A stretch of DNA of 64,000 nucleotides from Kutzneria sp. CA-103260 (GTDB taxonomy: Bacteria; Actinomycetota; Actinomycetes; Mycobacteriales; Pseudonocardiaceae): assembly GCF_018263855.1 (NCBI RefSeq), contig NZ_CP073318.1:3720001-3784000 (forward strand), in the 5' to 3' direction. The position numbers were made by a program, and so were the translations under genes. The notes beneath the pieces were generated by a model. It was not told the DNA's origin and did not search any database. It worked only from the letters and a program-made list of their open reading frames with translations. Of the stretch, positions 52,901-61,133 are shown in pieces (within the stretch, counting starts at the first letter, position 1; every line of letters starts with the position of its first letter).

Positions 52901-53090
52901 CACCGACGACTGGTACCTCGCCTACCACCGCTTCGCCATCCCGGGCGGTGACGGCACCCACCGTGAGACCACCATCGACAAGATGACGTTCAACCCCGAC
53001 GGGACCATCGCCCCGGTCAAGCCCACGCTGGAAAGCGTGGCACCGGAGCGGATCCCGCAGGGGCACTGCGGCCGAACCCGGTACTTCTGA
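49932..53090 (+). CDS. Secreted two-domain GH43 enzyme (GH43-LamG-GH43)
   Basis: 1052 residues. Signal peptide to ~31. An atrophied Ig-like domain (NLTLPTSGPNGTAVTWTSSD) is followed by a first GH43-type propeller (GYGFFYFTGEG, LGVRDPFVMRSPDGDKFYLL, GNTWAPEAFWD), a LamG/concanavalin domain (NGLVAHWPLDAKSGQVAADA ... TGKMKDVRLYDRALSG), a short Ig-like linker and a second, complete GH43 propeller (GLNADPNIVAFGDTYYLYPT, HTRAWAPTVAEHNGKYYFYF, GQAIDPAVFID). Two catalytic heads suggest arabinofuranosidase or arabinanase activity on a polymer. ATG 49932 has GAGAAGG upstream. The 22-bp LacI-type palindrome links it to the arabinan regulon. Confidence 0.88.
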   Translation: MKLFSLRRLGVLLVAMATVASVGGVSAAAAPSASVRTEAHAPVWNAANSLSVPNIDDVRGNLTLPTSGPNGTAVTWTSSDGKVITPTGEVTRPPAGAKPAKVVLTATVRLGQDSATRRFTATVVPLPPKEPMTGYGFFYFTGEGTSNGEQVYSAASKGNDPLNWTELNNGQPILKSSLGELGVRDPFVMRSPDGDKFYLLATDLRIYGGRGWDAEQRTGSRSIMIWESDDLVHWSRQRSAQVAPPNAGNTWAPEAFWDAKRGDYVVFWASKLYADNDPGHTGDSYNRMMYATTRDFVTFSAPKVWIDPGYSVIDSTVLQNNGTYYRFTKDERNNTSSSPCSKFILEQKATDLLDPNYDFVAECIGKATATSPGLSAGEGPTGFKSNTENKWYLFIDEYGGRGYVPFETTDLDSGKWTMSTGAHLPASPRHGTVLPVSQAELNRLTAPPAPVKADRNGLVAHWPLDAKSGQVAADATGHGYDGALAGDVSWSDGALSFGGANGHVQLPNNLLTGANAATVSADVLVDPKQQTPYFLYGFGNTAPSGVGDGYLFATGGTADSGLRGAIATGNWTTEQQAASSGGLPRGVWKNVTLTVGNGVAVLYLDGVEVGRNTNATIKPSDIGGGVTAANYLGRSVYAADNYFTGKMKDVRLYDRALSGDEVAALPSNSTLIRSVDLASLKAPAVIDSTAGTVVLPVKPGTDLRRLAPTFGLAPGSRITPGNGRPVDLSQPRKFTVTGPEGRSRVWTVEAHEMRSPVLPGLNADPNIVAFGDTYYLYPTTDGFPGWSGTTFSAWSSKDLVNWTNRGVVLDLGTDVSWAHTRAWAPTVAEHNGKYYFYFCADAKIGVAVGDSPVGPFTDSGKPFIAANPDGGQAIDPAVFIDHSGQPYLYWGNGNAYVVPLNDDMISYDPAKITHITGLDDFREGMFMVERKGTYYLSWSIDDTRSPDYRVGYATSASPTGPFTNHGVILSKDAKLGILGTGGSTMLQVPGTDDWYLAYHRFAIPGGDGTHRETTIDKMTFNPDGTIAPVKPTLESVAPERIPQGHCGRTRYF

Positions 53091-53092
53091 GC

Positions 53093-53767
53093 TCACGTTC
53101 GAGCAGCCGTCGCGGTGCTCCCGCGGCGTGCCGGCCGCACACCTGGCGATCGCCGACGGAGGAACCACTCGGCGATCGCCAGGTTGAGCAGCCAGGCGCC
53201 GAGCATCATCAGCGCGGTGGTGAGCTCGTTCAGCGGACCGATCACCAGGACCACCGGCAACTGGGTCACGGCCTGGGTGCCGGCCCCGATGCCGATGGCG
53301 TAGCCACGGGTCATCCACGCGCGGTGCCTGGCGATGTCACGCCGGAGAACCGCCGCGAAGCCCAGCACGAGCGAGACCGCCATCGCGGTGCCGAACACCA
53401 GCCGGAATCCGGTGAGCAGATCACCGACGCCGGGCGGTCTTGGGTAGTACACGGTCATCCACAGTCCGGACAGCGCCGCCGCGACGCCGCACGGCGCCAC
53501 GATCCGGCCGGCGACCCGGTGCCAGCGCGGCCACCGGACCCGAAACCCGGTGGAGAACTGGAAAGCGCCGAGCACGCAGAAGACCGTGACGCTGATGACG
53601 TGCACCACGACGGGCACCGGATCGGCGAAGAATCTCGCGTTCTCCGCGGTGATCTGGGCGCCGGTGCTGAGCTGGCCGATCCGGAGGCCGCCGGCGAGGA
53701 CCGGGATGGTGCTGAGCAGGATGAGCCCGGTGGGCAGGGGCCAGATCCGCTTGGTCGACGAAGTCAT
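53093..53767 (-). CDS. DUF2306 membrane protein
   Basis: 224 residues with six predicted membrane segments. The family motif HVISVTVFCVLGAFQF, FRVRWPRWHRVAGRIVAPCG and RHRAWMTRGYAIGIGAG is visible, identifying DUF2306. The repeated His residues in membrane segments suggest haem binding as in related cytochrome-like families, but function is unknown. An in-frame start at 53803 would add 12 residues; neither start has a good ribosome-binding site. Its stop is two bases from the convergent GH43 stop, and it follows the response regulator gene. Confidence 0.75.
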   Translation of the reverse strand: MTSSTKRIWPLPTGLILLSTIPVLAGGLRIGQLSTGAQITAENARFFADPVPVVVHVISVTVFCVLGAFQFSTGFRVRWPRWHRVAGRIVAPCGVAAALSGLWMTVYYPRPPGVGDLLTGFRLVFGTAMAVSLVLGFAAVLRRDIARHRAWMTRGYAIGIGAGTQAVTQLPVVLVIGPLNELTTALMMLGAWLLNLAIAEWFLRRRSPGVRPARRGSTATAART

Positions 53768-53848
53768 GGCCAGATCGTCGCGGCCGGACCGGGTGCGGCT
53801 CATCGGAGCACGGGCCGGAGTTGGACCGTCCGATGGTCGGGCGCCGGC

Positions 53849-54511
53849 CTAGTACTTTCGGCGGGTCCGGCCGGTGTCGTAGGCCCACATCGCGATCTCC
53901 ACGCGGTTTCGGGCGTGCAGCTTGGCCATCAGGCTGGTGATGTGGGTCTTGACGGTGCTCAGCGTGATGTAGAGCTCGTCGGCGATCTCGGTGTTCGTCC
54001 GGCCGGCCGCGACCGCCGCCAGCACCTGTTCCTCACGTGCGGTCAGCGGATCGACCGGCTGCGCTGCCGGCGTCGAGGGCCCCGCGTCGGCGAAGACGCC
54101 CAGCAGCCGGGCGGTGATGCTGGGCGCGATGAGCGCCTCACCGGTGGCGGCCGCGCGCATGGCCTGGGTGAGCATGCCGGGGCCGGCGTCCTTGAGCAGG
54201 AAACCCCGGGCGCCCGCGCGCAGTGCCGCATAGACGTACTCGTCCAGGTCGAACGTGGTGATCACCACCACGGCCAGGGGATCGGCGACGTCCTGGCCCG
54301 CCAGCCGCCGGGTGGCCTCGATGCCGTCGACGACCGGCATGCGGATGTCGAACAGGCACACGTCGGGCCGCAGCCGGCGCGCCAGCTCCACGGCCCGCTC
54401 CCCGTCGGCGGCCTCGCCGACCACCTCGATGTCCGGCTGGGCGTTGAGGATGATGGTCAGCCCGGTGCGGACGATCTCCTGGTCGTCCGCGACGACCACG
54501 CGCACGGTCAT
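53849..54511 (-). CDS. NarL/LuxR-type response regulator
   Basis: 220 residues. Receiver domain with the acidic pair D9/D10, phosphoacceptor D55 in VCLFDIRMPV and K in GFLLKDAGPG; C-terminal LuxR helix-turn-helix (LTAREEQVLAAVAAGRTNTE, LYITLSTVKTHITSLMAKL). ATG 54511 overlaps the kinase stop (ATGA), so the two proteins are co-translated. It probably controls the adjacent membrane protein gene or its own operon. Confidence 0.9.
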   Translation of the reverse strand: MTVRVVVADDQEIVRTGLTIILNAQPDIEVVGEAADGERAVELARRLRPDVCLFDIRMPVVDGIEATRRLAGQDVADPLAVVVITTFDLDEYVYAALRAGARGFLLKDAGPGMLTQAMRAAATGEALIAPSITARLLGVFADAGPSTPAAQPVDPLTAREEQVLAAVAAGRTNTEIADELYITLSTVKTHITSLMAKLHARNRVEIAMWAYDTGRTRRKY

Positions 54512-55695
54512 GCCCTGGTTCCGGTGCGCGGCAGCACGGCGGTGACCGTCCAGCCCCGGTCAGGATTCGGGCCGGCGGCGCAGGTGCCGCCGAGCAGGCC
54601 GGCGCGTTCGGCCATGCCCGCCAGCCCGTATCCCGACGATCCGGCGGCACGGCCACCGTCGCCGTCGTCGCTCACCTGCAACCGCACCGACCGGTCGTCC
54701 GCGGCGACACGGACATCGATGCGGGTCGCGTGCCGGGCGTGCCGGCGGGCGTTGGTCACGGATTCCTGGGCCAGCCGGTAGATCGCGGCCCCTACCGACG
54801 GGGAAACACCCTGGACGTCGCCGAGGATCTCGACCTCCACCATCGGGCCGGCGCTCTCCCGGCCTGCGAGGCCTTCGAGGTCGGTGATGCGCGGGTTGGG
54901 AGCGAGCTCCGCCGGCTCGTCGAGCCGCAGCACTCGGACCATGGCGCGCATCTCCGTGAGGGCGCGCGACGCCTCCGCCTCGATCAACCGCAGTGCCTCC
55001 GACGCGGCCTCGGGCTGCGTCTCGGCGATCGCCAGCCCGGCCTGGGCGCGGATCGCCATCGCCGACACGTGGTGCGCGACGGTGTCGTGCAGGTCGCGCG
55101 CCAGACGTTCGCGTTCGAGCAGCTTGGCCTGGTCCAACTCGCGTCTGCGGGCGCGTGCCCGGTAGCGCACCGCCGCGCCGACCGCGCCGGCCGTGACGAG
55201 CACGGCCCCCTCCCCGAGCGCCTGGCCCGCGTCGACGAAGCCGGCCAGCAGCCAGAAGCCGATCTTCGCGAGCACCACCGCCGAGCCGAGCACCATGTCG
55301 CGGCCGGATCCCCAGCGCAGCAGCGAATACGGCAGCAGCAGCATGTAGACCATGGCGTAGATGTCGGGCGGCTGGCCGTGGGTGAGCAGCGGGGCCAGGC
55401 CGGCGACGACGAACGCGATGGCGATCGCCGGCAGCGGCCGGCTCCGCCGCCACAACAGCAGTGGGGCCAGCGCGATCGCGACGGTCACCGCGACCGGGCG
55501 CCAGGCCAGGTTCTGCTGCAGCACTCCCTCCAGCACGGCACCCGAGACGAACACGCCGACCAGCGCCCAGTCCCGCCACGTCCGCGGCGGCCGTTGCGTG
55601 GGGCGAGGTTCGTACCACAGGGAGCGCAGCACCGCATCATCGTAGGTGCCGGGCACGCCGCCGGTATCGCCCGAAAGCACGAGGGGAATCCCCAT
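54508..55695 (-). CDS. Membrane histidine kinase, HisKA_3 type
   Basis: 395 residues from ATG 55695. An N-terminal membrane region of about five helices precedes the dimerisation/phosphoacceptor helix LARDLHDTVAHHVSAMAIRA (His in the HD motif) and an HATPase_c domain (YRLAQESVTNARRHARHATR, VSDDGDGG, GYGLAGMAERAGLLGG). Partner of the NarL-type regulator translated from the overlapping gene. Upstream in-frame starts back to 55818 are possible but less likely, and a GTG within DDAVLRSLW is also conceivable. The signal sensed is not evident. Confidence 0.85.
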   Translation of the reverse strand: MGIPLVLSGDTGGVPGTYDDAVLRSLWYEPRPTQRPPRTWRDWALVGVFVSGAVLEGVLQQNLAWRPVAVTVAIALAPLLLWRRSRPLPAIAIAFVVAGLAPLLTHGQPPDIYAMVYMLLLPYSLLRWGSGRDMVLGSAVVLAKIGFWLLAGFVDAGQALGEGAVLVTAGAVGAAVRYRARARRRELDQAKLLERERLARDLHDTVAHHVSAMAIRAQAGLAIAETQPEAASEALRLIEAEASRALTEMRAMVRVLRLDEPAELAPNPRITDLEGLAGRESAGPMVEVEILGDVQGVSPSVGAAIYRLAQESVTNARRHARHATRIDVRVAADDRSVRLQVSDDGDGGRAAGSSGYGLAGMAERAGLLGGTCAAGPNPDRGWTVTAVLPRTGTRA

Positions 55696-55801
55696 GCCTT
55701 CGTCAACCCTGCCAGTTCGAACCACCCGGCCGAGGGTGCGTGCGCTGCACCTGCCGGCCGCGGCCCGTTCGGGCGCTTCGGTGCAGTTGCGGGGTCGGCA
55801 A

Positions 55802-55838
55802 CGAAGGGCTGCCGACAAACGCCGTCGGCAGCCCTTCG
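55802..55838 (-). terminator. Terminator after triple-repeat protein gene
   Basis: A perfect 15-bp stem (CGAAGGGCTGCCGAC at 55802-55816, complement at 55824-55838) with a 7-nt loop follows the 55856 stop on the minus strand. Confidence 0.8.
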
Positions 55839-55855
55839 GAGGGTACTTTCTTTCG

Positions 55856-56590
55856 TCAGGGTGCGCCTGGGGTCAGATCCAAAGACTGCACGGCCGAGTT
55901 CACCGCATCGAGCCTCCAACCGGCGGCCGCAGGACCGCACCGCGCCACGGTGTCGCGCGTGTCCGAGACGTTCGTCCCGGTGTTGAAGGCCGTGTTGGGC
56001 GTGTTGGACAGCACGTTGGTGTAGAGGAAGCTGTTGTTGCTGTACACGCACTGATGCAGATTCAGGTACCGACCGGCGGCCAGATCCAGAGACTGCACGC
56101 CCGTGTTCACCGAATCAAGCGTCCAACCAGCGGCCGCAGAACCACATTTCACCGCGGAGTCAGGCGCGTAGGCAATATTCGTCCCGGTGTTGAAGGGCGT
56201 GTTGGGCGTAGTGGACAGCACATTGGTGTAGAGGAACTTGTTGTTGCTGTACACACACTGATGCAGATTCAGATAACGGCCACGGACCCTGTCCAGGGAT
56301 TGCAAGGCCACGTTCGCCGAATTAAGCGCCCAGCCGGCGGCCGCGGAACCGCACTGCGCCGCGGCGTCGCGCGCGTCCGAGACGTTCGTCCCGGTGTTGA
56401 AGGCCGTGTTGGGCGTGCTGGACAGCACGTTGGTGTACAGGAAGCTGTTGTTGCTGTACACACACTGGTGCAGATTTACATACCGGTCCCCCGCTGCCAT
56501 GGCAGGTGTTGCCGTGAGCCCGAGCACAGCCAGGCTCAGCACTGCCACAATGGCAGACCTCCACGACCGCACAGCCTTTTTAAGGCGCAC
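55856..56590 (-). CDS. Secreted protein built of three 69-residue repeats, unassigned
   Basis: 244 residues. A Sec signal peptide (to A33, ATPAMAA) is followed by three tandem repeats with exact 69-residue period (Tyr at 37, 106, 175). Each starts RY(V/L)NLHQCVYSNN, continues FLYTNVLSxTPNTxFNTGTN, and ends CGxAAAGWxLxxxNxxxQSLD, with two conserved Cys (HQCVY and the CG before AAAGW), probably a disulfide per repeat. Repeat DNA is also highly similar, indicating recent duplication. I do not recognise the family. GTG 56590 has GGAGGA at ideal spacing. It is monocistronic, with a strong terminator behind. A threefold-symmetric extracellular binding or structural protein is possible. Confidence 0.8.
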   Translation of the reverse strand: MRLKKAVRSWRSAIVAVLSLAVLGLTATPAMAAGDRYVNLHQCVYSNNSFLYTNVLSSTPNTAFNTGTNVSDARDAAAQCGSAAAGWALNSANVALQSLDRVRGRYLNLHQCVYSNNKFLYTNVLSTTPNTPFNTGTNIAYAPDSAVKCGSAAAGWTLDSVNTGVQSLDLAAGRYLNLHQCVYSNNSFLYTNVLSNTPNTAFNTGTNVSDTRDTVARCGPAAAGWRLDAVNSAVQSLDLTPGAP

Positions 56591-56961
56591 GCCAATTCCT
56601 CCTCATGATTTACGACCACATCGAACCGGACGTCGATCACTATCTCGACATTTGCCACCCATGAGCACCGGTTCCGCGGTGCAGAACAGGGAAGGTCTTA
56701 CATCGACCCCCGCTATGTCACCGACCTTCAACTGTTATCACTATAAGTGCCAACCCGACTACCGCATGTAATGCAACTGAGTGATTCGAATGGAAAGCAA
56801 TCGGGTGAATCCCAATGGAGTACGTCAGAACCCGACATGAGCACGGGTAGCTGCTAATCAGCACGCTTGAGCGGCCAGCCCCGCGAACCACGGGTCTTCG
56901 ACAAGCTGAAACAGGTCTCGGTGCGAGCAGCGCCCGCACCGAGACCCGTCAGATCAAAGGA
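56591..56961. other. Intergenic region upstream of triple-repeat gene
   Basis: No gene is supported. It contains a comparatively AT-rich part (about 56,700-56,880), which may be the promoter of the repeat protein, and the GH35 terminator at 56914-56946. Confidence 0.5.
56914..56946 (-). terminator. Terminator of the GH35 gene
   Basis: A perfect 12-bp stem (GGTCTCGGTGCG / CGCACCGAGACC) with a 9-nt loop starts 16 bases after the GH35 stop on the minus strand and is followed by TGTTTC. Confidence 0.85.
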
Positions 56962-59900
56962 TCAGGCGCAGGTCAGCGTCGGCACCGCCCAGTCGGCGTG
57001 GTCGAGGCCGTTGCCGTCACCGCCGTCACCGACCAGCAGGTCGAGCACCTGGCCGCCAGTGACCGGGACGTCGATCGCCGCGGCCGGCTGGTTGCCCTTC
57101 AGCACTGGTGTGTTGGCCAGGGCCTTGCCGTCGAGGCTCACCGCGAACGTGACGGTGCCGGAGCCGCCGGCCTCGCCGTCCACGCCGACCGAAGCGGTGA
57201 ACCGGCTGCACTTGCCGGCGAGGTAGACCTGCACGTCGCTGACGGCGTTGGTGCCCAGGCCCTTGGCGTACTGAACGCCCCCGATGGTGATCGGCTTGCC
57301 GTCGCCGGCAGCGGCCTCGCCGTTGCTGGTGTCCCGTTCCACCGGGCCCCAGCCGTTGGTGGCGGACAGGAACGGCAGACTGCTCACCGCGACCTGTCCG
57401 CTCGGCGGCGCGGCCGGCACCGCACCGACGATCCGCTCGTCGGTGAAGGTGTCTCGACCAGCCTTGGCCGTGACCTTCAACGCGGCCGGCTGCAACGTCC
57501 CGGTCGGCGCGGTGACGGGCCACGAGAACGTGGTGCCGTTACGGGTGGCAGCGCCGACGGTCCAGCCGGTGGGCGCGGACAACGTCGCCGACACGTCCCG
57601 GCTGGGTGCCTGGACGGTCGCGGTGGCGGTGAACTGCTGGCCGCTGGCGGCGGTGTCCGGCGCGTGCAGGGTCACCGAGCCGCGAGGAGCCGGCGGCACC
57701 GCGTACTTGCGCGGATCGTAGCCCGGGGAGTAGTTCTGCCGGGCGGTGAGCGGCGAGGCGTGGCTGCCGTAGTTGGTCAGCGACACCTGCCCCAGTCCCC
57801 CGGTGCTGCCGTCGAGGTTCCACACCGCGATGGCGATCGTGTTGTCGCCGTTGGGGTTGAGCACGCCGTTGGGAATCGGGAAGCTGTGCTCCGGCCCGAG
57901 GTAGTTGATGTACTGCCCCATCTGCCAGCCGTTGACGAAGATCAGCGCCCGGTACTGGCGGGACGGGTCGTCGTTGACGGTGATGCCGACCGAGGTGTCC
58001 TGACCCCGCGGCAGGTCCAGCCGGACGTTGGTGCGGTACCAGGAGACCCCGGGCGTGGTGTCCTTGGCCGGCAACGAAACCTTCGGCCAGGACTGGTCCG
58101 GGTAGCCCGGCAGGGACTCGCCGGTGCGCTCGCCGTACAGGCCGCCGGTGTTGAGCGGCCCACGGACCTGGTCCAGGCCGTTCGCGCCCTGCAACCGCCA
58201 GGTGATGGAGGTCAGCGGCGAGCCGGCGAGGCGGGCCCCGATGAGGCCGCGGGCCGACTTGTTCCCGTTGGACGCCCCGTAGTCCTCGTCATGGCCCATG
58301 TTGACGGTCAGGACCGACACCTCGTTGTCGCCCTTGCGGACGGAGCCGGCCGGGAAGGCGAAGGTATGTGTGGTGTCGGTGGAGCTGCCGAGGAAGGTCC
58401 CGTTCAGCCACACCGAGGTCGCGCCGGCGTTGCCACCGCTCTGGGACGACAGCGTGATGCCGGCCTGCGTGCCGTCACCGGTGAACTTGCCGCGGTACCA
58501 GGTGTTCCCGGTGTGGAAGCCGTAGTCGTCGGCGAACAGCACCGGCAGCGTGCCCGCCACGGTGCTGCTGTTGGTGGTCATCTTGTCCGCGACCGGCCAG
58601 CGCGAGTCGTCGAAGCCGGGCTGGCTTTCCGGAGACTCCTGCTGGTGCTTCCAGTCGGTCAGCGCCGGCAGCGTCACCGGCTTGGCCGTCGGCAGCGTGG
58701 CGGTGCGGCTGCCGCTGGCCGTGGCCTGCGACCGCACGTCGCGTCCGTTCCAGGTGATGGTGTTGGCGGTGCTGAACACCTCGACCGAGCCATCGGTGTC
58801 GGTGTCGCCGGTCAGCGCCAGCGTGTGACCGGCGGAGTTGGCGGTGCGCAGCAGGTGCGTGCCGCGGACCAGGACCGGGCCGGAAGCGGTGTCCTGACGC
58901 CAGAACGTCTCCGCGGTCGCCTTGTCCCCGAGCAGGAGCAGCAGCGGCCGGGCACCCGGCTCGCTCACCAGCACCCGCGTGAGTCCATTGTGGACGTAGT
59001 TGAGCCGGAGGTCGCCGCGCGAGGCATCCCAGGTGCTGGTGGCGGAGCCGCCGAGCACCGTCACGGTCGGCTGCTTGGCGTACCGCAGCACGGTTTCGCC
59101 CGGCTGGCCCGCGTCGCCGTAGAGCACCGCGACATCCTGGTTGCCGATGGTCGCGTTGGTCATGATCTCGGAGGTCGAGTACTGCATGTGCGACTGCCCG
59201 AGGTCGTAGCCGGCGACGAGGATCTTCGACTCGCGGCCGTTCAGCGTGATGCCGGTGTCGGGCTGCTGCGGCACCGTCGGGTAGTAGTCGGCGGTCGACG
59301 CGGACAGCAGGTCCACGGCGTCCACGACGACGAAGGTCCCCGAGGCCGAGGGGTTCTTCTGGCCGGTGACCACGATCTTCAGCGTGTGTGGCCCGTTGGC
59401 CAGCCCGCGGACCTCGTAGCCGGTCAGCTGGTTCTGCTTGGACGCGGAGTACAGGTCGACGGTGCTCACCTTGGCGCCGTCCAGGTAGACGTCGGCGATG
59501 CCGTGGTTGCCGTCCTTGGAGGTGATCCAGCGGATTCCCGGACCGGTGAAGGGAATCGACACGCTGTCGCCGGCCGTGTCGGAGAACGACTCGGTGTGCT
59601 GGTAGTCGCCGCCGGTGTAGTTCTGCTCCGCGCCGACATGGCTCCACGCGCCGGAATACGCCAGCGCCGAGGCCGGATCGTCATACGTGTAGCCGGAATG
59701 CGCGGCGAGGTCGAGCGCGATGTGCGTGGTGTCGCTGACGTTCGAGGTGGAGTCGCTGTGCCGCAGCGTGTGGAACTGCGTGCGGGTGTCCGGGTTGATC
59801 CGCGCGGTGTCGGTCAGCGCCGCGTCGGTGAGCGGGGCGGAGCTGAGCCCGTCGGTCTTGGTCAGCGGGGCCACCGACTGGGTGAACTCGCCGATCAGCT

Positions 59901-61011
59901 TGTCCTCGTAGTACTTCGGGTCCAGCTGGCGGCTCTCGGTGATGGCCGCGCCGTAGTCGTAGGAGGTGTAGTTCTGCGGGATCGCGCTCCAGCCCCACGA
60001 CGTGCCGCCGTAGAGCATGTAGAAGCTCTGCGCGGTCGCGCCGGCGGCGATGTTCTGCTTGTAGAACACGTTCGCGAACTGGTCGTTGATCAGCTGGCCG
60101 CACTTGGCATAGCCCGGGCCGCCCCACGGGTCGAACGCGCCGCCCTGGAACTCCGGGGTGTACAAGGGCTTGCCGGCCGGGTGGTCGTAGCTGATGTCCG
60201 GCACGCCGGCCCACTTGGTCGGGTTCGAGCAGTCGAAGCCCTGCGGGTAGGAGTCGGGGCCGTCCACGTCGAGAGCGGCCACGCCGGAGTTGAACGTGCC
60301 GTTGTTGTTGCCGGTCAGCGGCACCGTGATGCCGTCGGCCCGGGCCTTGTCCTCCAGGTGCTTCATGTACGCGCGGCCGGCGTCGCTGCCGTTGTAGTAC
60401 TCGTTCTCCACCTGGTAGCCGATGACGCTGCCGCCGCCGTCGGTGAGCTGGTGGCGCTTGAGGATGCCGTCGATCTGGGACTGCCACTCGTCGGAGTAGG
60501 CCAGGTAGGTCGGGTCGGCCGACCGGGTGTGGCCCGGGGTGGTCGACAGCCACGTCGGGAAGCCGCCGCCGTCCACCTCGGCGTTGATGTACGGGCCGGG
60601 GCGGGCGATCACGTAGAGGCCGGCCTGCTGGGCCATGTCCAGGACTTCGTCGATGTCCCGGACGCCGCTGTAGTCGTAGACGCCCTGCGCCGAGGACTGG
60701 TAGCCCCAGTCGAAGTACAGCGAGGTGGCGTTGAAGCCGGCCGCCTTCATCTTCTGGAAGATGTCCCGCCACAGGTCCGGGCTGGGCAGCCGGTAGTAGT
60801 GGAACTCCCCGGACCACAGGTAGGTCCGGTTCCCGTCGATCATGAACGAGTAACCGTCATAAGTGATCTTGTGGCTCGCTCTGGCCGGGGCCGCGGCCAC
60901 CACGGGACTCGTGGTGGCCACGACTCCGGTCAGCGCGAGCGTGACGCAGCTGAGCAACGCCAGCAACGCCCTCCTCCAGGAGGTGGACGGGGTGCGGCGG
61001 GGTAAGCGCAT
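56962..61011 (-). CDS. Secreted GH35 beta-galactosidase with C-terminal NPCBM-like domain
   Basis: 1349 residues. A Sec signal peptide to ~42 (VVAAAPARASHKITYDGYSF). GH35 TIM barrel with acid/base E204 in QVENEYYNG and nucleophile E287 in LYTPEFQGG. Several beta domains follow (HVGAEQNYTGGDYQHTESF; PGVSWYRTNVRLDLPRGQDT; RALIFVNGWQMGQYINYLG), the layout of large fungal-type beta-galactosidases. An alpha-galactosidase NEW3-type Ig domain (GSVTLHAPDTAASGQQFTAT) and an NPCBM-like end (GGVQYAKGLGTNAVSDVQVY) close it. It should remove galactose from pectic galactan, arabinogalactan or xyloglucan outside the cell. ATG 61011 is preceded by AGGAGG. Confidence 0.92.
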   Translation of the reverse strand: MRLPRRTPSTSWRRALLALLSCVTLALTGVVATTSPVVAAAPARASHKITYDGYSFMIDGNRTYLWSGEFHYYRLPSPDLWRDIFQKMKAAGFNATSLYFDWGYQSSAQGVYDYSGVRDIDEVLDMAQQAGLYVIARPGPYINAEVDGGGFPTWLSTTPGHTRSADPTYLAYSDEWQSQIDGILKRHQLTDGGGSVIGYQVENEYYNGSDAGRAYMKHLEDKARADGITVPLTGNNNGTFNSGVAALDVDGPDSYPQGFDCSNPTKWAGVPDISYDHPAGKPLYTPEFQGGAFDPWGGPGYAKCGQLINDQFANVFYKQNIAAGATAQSFYMLYGGTSWGWSAIPQNYTSYDYGAAITESRQLDPKYYEDKLIGEFTQSVAPLTKTDGLSSAPLTDAALTDTARINPDTRTQFHTLRHSDSTSNVSDTTHIALDLAAHSGYTYDDPASALAYSGAWSHVGAEQNYTGGDYQHTESFSDTAGDSVSIPFTGPGIRWITSKDGNHGIADVYLDGAKVSTVDLYSASKQNQLTGYEVRGLANGPHTLKIVVTGQKNPSASGTFVVVDAVDLLSASTADYYPTVPQQPDTGITLNGRESKILVAGYDLGQSHMQYSTSEIMTNATIGNQDVAVLYGDAGQPGETVLRYAKQPTVTVLGGSATSTWDASRGDLRLNYVHNGLTRVLVSEPGARPLLLLLGDKATAETFWRQDTASGPVLVRGTHLLRTANSAGHTLALTGDTDTDGSVEVFSTANTITWNGRDVRSQATASGSRTATLPTAKPVTLPALTDWKHQQESPESQPGFDDSRWPVADKMTTNSSTVAGTLPVLFADDYGFHTGNTWYRGKFTGDGTQAGITLSSQSGGNAGATSVWLNGTFLGSSTDTTHTFAFPAGSVRKGDNEVSVLTVNMGHDEDYGASNGNKSARGLIGARLAGSPLTSITWRLQGANGLDQVRGPLNTGGLYGERTGESLPGYPDQSWPKVSLPAKDTTPGVSWYRTNVRLDLPRGQDTSVGITVNDDPSRQYRALIFVNGWQMGQYINYLGPEHSFPIPNGVLNPNGDNTIAIAVWNLDGSTGGLGQVSLTNYGSHASPLTARQNYSPGYDPRKYAVPPAPRGSVTLHAPDTAASGQQFTATATVQAPSRDVSATLSAPTGWTVGAATRNGTTFSWPVTAPTGTLQPAALKVTAKAGRDTFTDERIVGAVPAAPPSGQVAVSSLPFLSATNGWGPVERDTSNGEAAAGDGKPITIGGVQYAKGLGTNAVSDVQVYLAGKCSRFTASVGVDGEAGGSGTVTFAVSLDGKALANTPVLKGNQPAAAIDVPVTGGQVLDLLVGDGGDGNGLDHADWAVPTLTCA

Positions 61012-61133
61012 GACTTGCCTCCTGGAGTGCCACTCTGCACTGAATCCAGCACGAAAGCTAAGGAACTCAGCAGAGTCGGTCAAGACTCAACATTCGCGCC
61101 CACGGTGGGGACCGTCGAATGTGTCGGTTTTTG

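Noticed and set aside
55856-56590. DNA-level tandem repeat as a mobile or CRISPR element
   Set aside because: The 207-bp periodicity is fully explained by the three 69-codon protein repeats in one open frame with signal peptide and ribosome-binding site.
56998-61005. 1335-codon open frame on the plus strand opposite GH35
   Set aside because: Composition (Val, Arg, Gly, Ala) and lack of domain features show it is the antisense shadow of the GH35 gene.
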